DNA from: Caldora sp. SIO3E6
Lineage (GTDB): Bacteria > Cyanobacteriota > Cyanobacteriia > Cyanobacteriales > Coleofasciculaceae
Direction: 5' to 3'
DNA: 10,532 nucleotides
Assembly: GCA_010672185.1 (NCBI GenBank)
Contig: JAAHHL010000147.1
Coordinates: 1 to 10,532, forward strand
Position numbers and translations under genes: made by a program. Below the pieces are notes generated by a model. It did no database searches. It saw nothing but the letters and a program-made list of their open reading frames with translations, and was not told the DNA's origin. Shown here piece after piece: positions 6,051 to 10,532 of this stretch (positions are counted from its first letter, which is position 1; each line of letters starts with the position of its first letter).

Positions 6051-6071
6051 CTAACACCTAACACCTAAAAT
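6051..6071. repeat. Three-unit heptamer repeat (CTAACAC)
   Basis: CTAACAC (6051-6057), CTAACAC (6058-6064) and CTAAAAT (6065-6071) are in tandem. The third unit contains the stop codon of the glycosyltransferase gene. It is one of five heptanucleotide runs in the window. Confidence 0.5.
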
Positions 6072-7261
6072 CCAATAGCTTTTTGAAAAGCATTTTCCCA
6101 CATAGGAAGAATAAGCTCCCAGCTAAATCGTTCTTGGATATGGGCTAAGCCAGCTTTTCCCATAGTAGCTGCTTGTTGGGGATCGGATAGTAATTGTAAA
6201 ATAGCCTGAGCTAGGGCTGTTGAGTCTTTTTCTGGAACTAAGAGTCCTGTTTGATTAGCAATAATAATATCAGGAATGCCACCATTCGCACTAGCAATTA
6301 CTGGCTTTTGATGGGCTAAGGCTTCAATGGCGACAATACCTAGTCCTTCACTTTCCCCTTTGCTATCTACAATGGAAGGAAAAACAAAAATATCGCAACT
6401 AGCATATTCTTGGGCTAAGGCTTCGCGGCTAAGGAATCCTAAAAATTCTACATGATCATCGAGATTTAAGGATTGACACAAAACTTTAAAATCTGCTTCG
6501 CGATCGCCTTTACCTGCTATCCGTAACTTGACTGCTCGCTCCTGTAACACTAAAGGAAGTGCTTCTAACAAATATTTTAGTCCTTTACGCTCAATTAAGC
6601 GACCCACAAACAGCAAACTAGGGGTTGTTTCCGGTGAACGTTCTGGGCAAGATTTTGGTTCAATAGTTAAGCCATAAGGAATCACTGAAACAGGAACATC
6701 TACCAGAGATTGGATTAACTTTTGGGTAAAGCTAGAATTGGCAGTCACTACCTTAGCTTGAGGTAACAACCAGCGCAGTATAGAAGCAACAAAGCCAAAT
6801 TTTTTCGCCAGTAAAAGCTCCGTTCCGTGAAAGGTAAATACCATAGGAATACGGAGTATTTTACTCGTTGGCCAAGCCATTAACCCGTGGGGAAAGGGCC
6901 AGTTAACATGGAGTAGATGGGGTTTAGTTTGCCAACAAATCCAAAAAAGTTGAATTGTACCCAGTAGAATATATAAAGCCGCAGAGATATAATGAAGTGG
7001 CTGTTTTTGCAGCTTACTAGGGGCTCCATCCCTGACTAAATTTTCCACCGGTTTAGGGCTGTAGCGGAAGCGGTGAACAGTACAGCCATCTAACTCATGG
7101 GTGGGAGAAGCTTCATAGGCAGGGGCAAAAATGCTAAACTTAGCACCGGTGGGCTGTAGCCTGACAATCGTTTCTCTGACAAAAGCACCATCTCGCTCGT
7201 CTTCGGTCATAGGATAGACCGACGTCATCACTAAGATATGTTGGTTTTGGATTGTTATCAC
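6065..7261 (-). CDS. Glycosyltransferase family 4 (GT-B fold)
   Basis: This 398-residue retaining glycosyltransferase transfers a sugar from a nucleotide-sugar donor. The N-terminal acceptor domain starts with HILVMTSVYP (8-17) followed by DERDGAFVRE, and includes the loop motif HGTELL at 145-150. The C-terminal donor domain (about 190-380) contains LLFVGRLIERKG at 216-227 with R221 and K226, the LRIAGKGD strand-loop at 246-253, and the E-x7-E signature ESEGLGIVAIE, with E305 and E313. All key residues are present. The start codon is GTG at 7261; the first internal Met (M12) lies inside the first beta strand, so an upstream start is needed. No Shine-Dalgarno is visible. It is the first gene of a minus-strand series leading to a flippase-like membrane protein, suggesting envelope polysaccharide or glycolipid assembly. 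Donor and acceptor cannot be predicted. Confidence 0.92.
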   Translation of the reverse strand: MITIQNQHILVMTSVYPMTEDERDGAFVRETIVRLQPTGAKFSIFAPAYEASPTHELDGCTVHRFRYSPKPVENLVRDGAPSKLQKQPLHYISAALYILLGTIQLFWICWQTKPHLLHVNWPFPHGLMAWPTSKILRIPMVFTFHGTELLLAKKFGFVASILRWLLPQAKVVTANSSFTQKLIQSLVDVPVSVIPYGLTIEPKSCPERSPETTPSLLFVGRLIERKGLKYLLEALPLVLQERAVKLRIAGKGDREADFKVLCQSLNLDDHVEFLGFLSREALAQEYASCDIFVFPSIVDSKGESEGLGIVAIEALAHQKPVIASANGGIPDIIIANQTGLLVPEKDSTALAQAILQLLSDPQQAATMGKAGLAHIQERFSWELILPMWENAFQKAIGF

Positions 7262-7285
7262 TCAATATCAGCGATCGCTATTTAT

Positions 7286-7306
7286 TTAGCTCAAGGGTAG
7301 AGCTAA
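7286..7306. promoter_or_regulatory. Operator-like palindrome upstream of the glycosyltransferase
   Basis: TTAGCTC and GAGCTAA form perfect 7-base arms around a 7-base spacer, 25 bases before the GTG start and next to a HIP1 octamer (7271-7278). The position would fit a regulator site. No regulator or promoter box can be named. Confidence 0.25.
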
Positions 7307-7324
7307 TCTAGATATAGTATCATC

Positions 7325-7334
7325 ATACCAAATC
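7325..7334. repeat. Solitary ATACCAAATC repeat end
   Basis: This is the same 10-mer as both ends of the inverted-repeat element at 9906-10022. Only one end is present here, followed by a GGCAGGA heptamer run (7346-7373, four units, the last imperfect). It could be a remnant of that repeat family or chance. Confidence 0.35.
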
Positions 7335-7345
7335 TTACGAAATAA

Positions 7346-7373
7346 GGCAGGAGGCAGGAGGCAGGAGGCAGAA
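7346..7373. repeat. Heptamer repeat GGCAGGA, four units
   Basis: There are three exact units at 7346-7352, 7353-7359 and 7360-7366, and one imperfect unit, GGCAGAA, at 7367-7373, in the divergent intergenic region between the glycosyltransferase and the zinc-ribbon gene. Confidence 0.7.
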
Positions 7374-7409
7374 GGATGGAAGTTTTGCTAACTTTTCAAT
7401 CGTAATGGT

Positions 7410-7479
7410 AGGGGTAAAGCACTGCCGCTAGCAGATTACCTCTTGGATAAAGCTTTTTCTTCGCCAATGCTTTACCCTT
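7410..7479. repeat. Inverted repeat, 18-bp arms
   Basis: The left arm at 7410-7427 (AGGGGTAAAGCACTGCCG) pairs with 7462-7479 at 15 of 18 positions, with GGGTAAAGCA/TGCTTTACCC perfect. The 34-base spacer includes AAAGCTTTTT. It ends about 50 bases before the ATG of the zinc-ribbon gene. It may be a small MITE relic or a leader hairpin. Confidence 0.4.
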
Positions 7480-7531
7480 CCGGATTTATACCAGAGTACT
7501 TGATATTCTACTCAATTCGTTCCACAATCCC

Positions 7532-8017
7532 ATGCACACTTCAAAAAATTCAGCTAACCTTTTGAACTACCAAGGTATTTATCCTTGTCCAGTTTGTCGT
7601 TTAGGTGAAATTAAATCTCTGTCGTTAATGGAGGCTTTTGCTTGTGATTGCGGCAACAATATTTTTACAGCAGACTTAGACCAACAACTGCTACAATTAC
7701 CTACCATGCAACCACCCTTAACTTGGTACTGGAATGGTACGGGTTGGCGAAGAGGAGAGCTAGCAGGAAGAGAGTGGAAATGGTATCACTGGCTGTTAGT
7801 AGTAGGATTTGTGGCTCTACCAACTACCTTAGTAGCACTTTCCGCCTATATTTTTCCCGCCACTCCAGGCAGTAATTTGTATTGGCTACCAACTGTGTGG
7901 ATAGGATTAGCCTTTTTGAGCCACTTAGTGATTGTTGGGTGGCTAATAATTGAGTTTTATCAATTTCCGGTTTGGACTTATTTAAGTATCAGCTGGCGGT
8001 TACTACTAGAGCGCTGA
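7532..8017 (+). CDS. Zinc-ribbon-like two-helix membrane protein, unknown function
   Basis: This 161-residue protein resembles cyanobacterial conserved hypotheticals, but no named family is recognised. The N-terminal soluble part carries CPVC (C19, C22) and CDCG (C38, C40), spaced like a small zinc ribbon. A tryptophan-rich linker follows (TWYWNGTGWRRG at 64-75, EWKWYHW at 81-87). Two membrane helices lie at about 86-108 and 118-141, and the short C-terminal tail ends SWRLLLER. The predicted arrangement is a cytoplasmic metal-binding head on an inner-membrane hairpin. No ribosome site is obvious before ATG 7532. It precedes the DUF58 gene on the same strand by about 200 bases, but the gap is mostly repeats, so co-transcription is uncertain. 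It may act with the DUF58 protein. Confidence 0.8.
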   Translation: MHTSKNSANLLNYQGIYPCPVCRLGEIKSLSLMEAFACDCGNNIFTADLDQQLLQLPTMQPPLTWYWNGTGWRRGELAGREWKWYHWLLVVGFVALPTTLVALSAYIFPATPGSNLYWLPTVWIGLAFLSHLVIVGWLIIEFYQFPVWTYLSISWRLLLER

Positions 8018-8023
8018 TAATCT

Positions 8024-8139
8024 TTAAGAATTAAGAATTAAGAATTAAGAATGGAGAATTAAGAATTAAGAATTAAGAATTAAGAATTAAGAATGGAGAA
8101 TTGAGAATTGGGAATTGGGAATTGGGAATTGGGAATTGG
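8024..8139 (+). repeat. Heptanucleotide tandem array, 16 units (STRR type)
   Basis: Sixteen in-register 7-mers run from 8024 to 8135 with a partial unit after. Unit order is TTAAGAA x4, TGGAGAA, TTAAGAA x5, TGGAGAA, TTGAGAA, TTGGGAA x4. The consensus is T[TG][AG][AG]GAA, drifting from A-rich to G-rich along the array. It starts seven bases after the stop codon of the zinc-ribbon gene. Short heptameric tandem repeats of this kind (STRRs) are known in filamentous cyanobacteria. Confidence 0.9.
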
Positions 8140-8191
8140 AGGTGTACCTCATGAATGCAAGAACTACTATATATCAGCAGCCAGCCAAAAA

Positions 8192-8219
8192 GCTGATAGC
8201 TGAACGCTGATAGCTGAAT
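8192..8219 (+). repeat. 14-bp tandem repeat before the DUF58 gene
   Basis: GCTGATAGCTGAAC (8192-8205) is followed by GCTGATAGCTGAAT (8206-8219), identical at 13 of 14 bases. The second unit provides the first two bases of the in-frame ATG at 8218, which is why that ATG is doubted as a start. Confidence 0.65.
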
Positions 8220-8229
8220 GCTAATTAGA

Positions 8230-9408
8230 ATGAAAATAATCAAACGCACCACCAACTGGCTAGAAAATAACTGGGTTACTCCTGCCTATAGTGGCTGGCT
8301 ACTAGGAACTTTCGGTATCTGTTTTTTTGCCGCTGCTACCAATACTATGGCGGGTTGGCTGTACGTGATTAGTGGTATCATTGCTGCTTTACTGGGACTT
8401 GCTGCAATCTTGCCCATGCGATCGCTTCGTAACTTCTCCGTCAGCCGCAAAGCAATTGCACCAGTAAGTGTTGGTGATCAGTTAACCATAGAATTAGCGA
8501 TCGCTAATCTTTCTTCCCAACCTAAAACTCTTCTACAAGTTTGGGATATTCTACCATCGGAACTAGGACAACCAATGCAAACACCAGTGGAAAGCATTGC
8601 TCCCCAAGGTACTCATTACTGGATTTATTTCCATTCTACCGACAAACGGGGTATCTACCATTGGCAAGAAGTACAGCTAAGAACCGGAAATCCTCTAGGT
8701 TTATTTTGGTGTCGTCGCAGTTGGAAAGCTCTTGCAAAAGCAGTTGTCTATCCTACTGTTTTATCCCTTAGCAATTGCCCATTAGTAGATGAAATCGGCA
8801 CAGAAGATAGCATTGAACTCCATAGTCATAGCCGCTCTCACTCCGCTATGGACAACCTTACCAGATCCCTGCGGCCTTATCGCATAGGAGACCCCACTCG
8901 TCTGATTCACTGGCGCACTAGTGCTCGTTATGGAGAGTTGCAGGTAAGGGAGTTAGAAGTTTTCACTGGTTCTCAAGAAGTAATCATTTGCCTAGATAGT
9001 TCCAGCAGTTGGGAAATGGATAACTTTGAAGCAGCAGTTATCGCCGCAGCCTCGATGTATTTCTACGCTTTAAGTCGTCAGCTCAATGTTAAATTGTGGA
9101 CAGCTAAAACAGGCTTATTGTCCGGTAACCAAGCAGTATTAGAAGCTCTTGCCGGTACTTGTGCTGGAGAAGCTGCTGAAGTAGCTCAACCACCCTATTT
9201 ACCCTTAATCTGGTTAACTCAAAACCAAGCTAGCCTTGACTCCCTACCTCCAAACAGCCGTTGGCTACTATGGACATCAACTTTAACTGAGAGTGAAGCA
9301 GCACAGCCGGTAAAATTAAGTCATTCTGATGTTGGTTTTGTTATTGATACCACACAGTCCCTACAAAAACAGTTACAACAACCTTTAATGAGTAGCGAAC
9401 CTAAATAG
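8230..9408 (+). CDS. DUF58-family membrane-anchored vWA-like protein
   Basis: The product is 392 residues from ATG 8230. An in-frame ATG at 8218 would add MLIR, but it lies in a tandem repeat, and MKIIKRTTNWLE is the more natural N-terminus. Two membrane helices (about 22-38 and 42-62) are followed by a beta-rich region (to about 170). The DUF58 core starts at RPYRIGDPTRLIHWRTSAR (215-233), with the family signature DPxRxIHWxxSAR. A MIDAS-like DSSSS (D256, S258, S260) lies in IICLDSSSSW, as in von Willebrand A folds, which coordinate a metal ion. DUF58 proteins usually work with a MoxR-type AAA ATPase as membrane-bound assembly factors; no MoxR gene is adjacent. Residues after about 300 are less conserved. 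The family call is firm; the role is unknown. Confidence 0.9.
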   Translation: MKIIKRTTNWLENNWVTPAYSGWLLGTFGICFFAAATNTMAGWLYVISGIIAALLGLAAILPMRSLRNFSVSRKAIAPVSVGDQLTIELAIANLSSQPKTLLQVWDILPSELGQPMQTPVESIAPQGTHYWIYFHSTDKRGIYHWQEVQLRTGNPLGLFWCRRSWKALAKAVVYPTVLSLSNCPLVDEIGTEDSIELHSHSRSHSAMDNLTRSLRPYRIGDPTRLIHWRTSARYGELQVRELEVFTGSQEVIICLDSSSSWEMDNFEAAVIAAASMYFYALSRQLNVKLWTAKTGLLSGNQAVLEALAGTCAGEAAEVAQPPYLPLIWLTQNQASLDSLPPNSRWLLWTSTLTESEAAQPVKLSHSDVGFVIDTTQSLQKQLQQPLMSSEPK

Positions 9409-9690
9409 AGGCTTCTGGGATTTGGCAAGTAATATCAAGTTCGGTTGAATACTTACACTTTGGTTGTAACAAGGCAAGAAGCAAGGTTGAAAGGTAGAAG
9501 TAAATTATTATTGTTTAGCCTAACATGATATAGCATCATGTCCAGTAAATCACTTACGATCTAACTTCAATGTACCAAGTAGGTTAAAACTGAACTTGTG
9601 GCTTGATAATGTACCAGCTATTTCCCTGCTTCTTCGAGAAATTATACTCACATCTTGCACCAGTACATAAATACTGAACAACTGAAACAA

Positions 9691-9795
9691 TACAGCGCTT
9701 TGCGCTGTAACAAAGTACAGCAGACAAAAGTCCCCCTTTCTAAGAGGGATTTAGGGGGATAAACAATGTACCTCATAGCAGAGCAAACTGCTGTA
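9691..9795. mobile_element. MITE copy 2 (105 bp)
   Basis: This is the second copy of the element at 3971-4073, in the same orientation. It begins TACAGCGCTTTGCGCTG and ends CAGAGCAAACTGCTGTA; these ends pair except at three positions, a cleaner inverted repeat than copy 1, which has lost two bases near its left end. The centre carries the CCCCC/GGGGG stretch. ACAA stands on both sides, but copy 1 supports a TA duplication instead, so ACAA is probably chance. Confidence 0.8.
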
Positions 9796-9841
9796 ACAAT
9801 CAATTTCGGTAATGAAACCGTCCAATCTTATCACTTTTCCC

Positions 9842-9866
9842 TGCTCCCTACTCCCTGCTCCCTACC
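9842..9866. repeat. Heptamer repeat TGCTCCC/TACTCCC
   Basis: TGCTCCC, TACTCCC, TGCTCCC and a partial TACC follow in register, preceded by a related TTTTCCC. Confidence 0.6.
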
Positions 9867-9905
9867 TTCACAGGTCAATTATCGACTTGGTGCAAGATCT
9901 CAGTT

Positions 9906-10022
9906 ATACCAAATCCAGTATACATAGACCCGCTATGTCAACATTGTAGAGACGCGCCATGGCTCGTCTCTACAGGATTTAACGGTTTGCGAAAACGGGG
10001 TTGTCTAACCCAGATTTGGTAT
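9906..10022. mobile_element. MITE-like element with ATACCAAATC ends and a central palindrome
   Basis: Perfect 10-bp ends ATACCAAATC (9906-9915) and GATTTGGTAT (10013-10022) bound 117 bp. Inside, 9945-9974 is a near-perfect 30-bp palindrome (outer arms TGTAGAGACG/CGTCTCTACA, centre GCCATGGC, one mispaired position in each arm). There is no coding frame. A palindrome of this kind is, as I recall, widespread in cyanobacterial genomes. A lone ATACCAAATC end occurs at 7325. Confidence 0.55.
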
Positions 10023-10068
10023 TAATTGTATAGCCGATACTTTATTTTCTTGCAAGTCCCTCAGTGAA

Positions 10069-10464
10069 TCATTGACTCAATAGATTAGCAACCTGCTCAG
10101 CCGCAGTATAAGAAATATTGGCGCATGACCTAGTACCGTAAGAGCTAAGAGTACTTATCCGCTTGGCGCTGAGCATTTTGGCAAAATCTGTCGAAGCCAG
10201 TTCCTCAATAGTCATCCCATCCTTGCAGTTCTGCCCTTTCTTTAGGTTTCTCGCATTCCGAAAATCTTTTGTTTTGCCAATAATTGGCTGATACACCATA
10301 GCTTTACACCAAGCAAAATCCTTGGGTTGGTGAACACCATGCTGATACAAAGCTGCCTCGTAATAGTCTTCTCTGGGAATAGAGTCAAGACGTGCTTCAA
10401 TGTACTCAGAACTTTTGCCTTGTCTCTTCCAACTTCTGACAGTTCTTTGACTACGTTTAATCAT
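10069..10464 (-). CDS. Unrecognised 131-aa protein
   Basis: I do not recognise this protein. It begins MIKRSQRTVRSWKRQGKS, very basic over the first 20 residues, which could contact nucleic acid. A segment with aromatic residues and cysteine follows (YYEAALYQHG at 34-43, FAWCKAMVYQPIIG at 50-63), then a basic stretch (KTKDFRNARNLKKGQNCKDG at 64-83). The rest is helical in appearance (MTIEELASTDFAKMLSAKRI, 84-103, then a CxxxxYTAAEQVANLLSQ end). No membrane segment or signal peptide is seen. Starts at ATG 10464; a good promoter lies just upstream and gives a leader of only about 16 bases. It faces a repeat-rich gap, and its upstream neighbour is outside the window. It may be an accessory or mobile-element protein, but nothing in the sequence proves this. 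Confidence 0.6.
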   Translation of the reverse strand: MIKRSQRTVRSWKRQGKSSEYIEARLDSIPREDYYEAALYQHGVHQPKDFAWCKAMVYQPIIGKTKDFRNARNLKKGQNCKDGMTIEELASTDFAKMLSAKRISTLSSYGTRSCANISYTAAEQVANLLSQ

Positions 10465-10486
10465 GCTACTATTTGACTTTGTGTAG

Positions 10487-10514
10487 ATTATGTGATAAAG
10501 CCAAAAAGTGACAA
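10487..10514 (-). promoter_or_regulatory. Sigma70-type promoter for the 131-aa gene
   Basis: On the minus strand, TTGTCA (10514-10509) is followed after 16 bases by CATAAT (10492-10487), each matching five of six consensus bases. Transcription would start near 10480, about 16 bases before the ATG. Confidence 0.5.
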
Positions 10515-10532
10515 ATGCTTCCTATATAGGGA

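Larger units (their letters stand above)
9646..9904. repeat. Outer 17-bp inverted repeat around MITE copy 2
   Basis: ACTCACATCTTGCACCA (9646-9662) pairs with the complement of 9888-9904 at 15 of 17 positions; the core ATCTTGCACCA is perfect. The pair encloses the MITE and a heptamer run. It may mark an older insertion element into which the MITE later moved. Confidence 0.45.
9409..10068. other. Repeat-rich intergenic region between convergent genes
   Basis: I see no protein or RNA gene in these 660 bases. They hold a short hairpin (9523-9541, ACATGAT/ATCATGT, five-base loop), an outer inverted repeat (9646-9662 with 9888-9904), MITE copy 2 (9691-9795), a heptamer run (9842-9866) and an inverted-repeat element with a 30-bp inner palindrome (9906-10022). 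None has a T-run placed to act as an intrinsic terminator. Confidence 0.7.

Noticed and set aside
7648..7875. 75-aa plus-strand frame inside the zinc-ribbon gene
   Set aside because: It is fully contained in another frame of a gene with clear domain features and has no domain pattern of its own.
8024..8139. CRISPR-like array
   Set aside because: The units are contiguous 7-mers with no spacers. This is a simple tandem repeat.
8073..8255. 60-aa minus-strand reading frame across the heptamer array
   Set aside because: Its C-terminal part is only the translated repeat (repeating Pro-Asn-Ser-Gln-Phe-like units) and it overlaps the DUF58 start region. It is an open frame by composition.
9687..9799. 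ACAA target duplication around MITE copy 2
   Set aside because: Copy 1 shows no such four-base duplication, and its empty-site partner supports TA only.
10069..10464. Phage antirepressor (KilA/Bro-like) assignment for the 131-aa protein
   Set aside because: The basic N-terminus and helical C-terminus are suggestive, but no diagnostic motif could be identified, so it was left unnamed.

Overview
The window looks like chromosomal DNA of a cyanobacterium, probably a filamentous, repeat-rich one. The signs are: five perfect HIP1 octamers (GCGATCGC, at 3939, 6500, 7271, 8418 and 8497); several heptanucleotide tandem arrays in intergenic DNA; many short palindromic or MITE-like repeats; and gene families that are expanded in these organisms (WD40-repeat proteins, Uma2/DUF820 nucleases, ParDE-type modules). 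The species cannot be fixed from the sequence.

Layout. Positions 1-572 (+) hold the 3' end of a WD40-repeat gene that begins outside the window. An accessory-looking stretch follows: a possible small TTG-start membrane protein (646-834, -), a palindromic repeat, a MITE-like element, and a translationally coupled pair at 1420-3191 (+). The pair is an ABC/OLD-type ATPase followed by a DUF4276 (TOPRIM-like) protein, the best candidate here for a defence system. A convergent Uma2-family protein (3228-3878, -) comes next. The 462-base gap at 3879-4340 is built from repeats: a direct duplication, one arm of which carries a 103-bp MITE, and a second copy of the palindromic repeat.

The minus-strand block at 4341-7261 reads, in transcription order, GT4 glycosyltransferase, ParD-like antitoxin, ParE-like toxin, and a flippase-like membrane protein. 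The glycosyltransferase and membrane protein would fit together in envelope glycan or lipid export, with the toxin-antitoxin pair sitting between them. Divergently, 7532-9408 (+) holds a zinc-ribbon two-helix membrane protein and a DUF58 protein, separated by a 16-unit heptamer array. The 660-base gap at 9409-10068 is again repeat-rich. The window closes with an unrecognised 131-aa gene (10069-10464, -) behind a good sigma70-type promoter.

What stands out is the ATPase-DUF4276 pair, the recognisable empty and filled versions of a MITE insertion site 344 bp apart, and a repeated palindrome whose two copies differ by a base-pair swap that keeps the symmetry. No RNA gene, CRISPR array, transposase gene or convincing intrinsic terminator was found.
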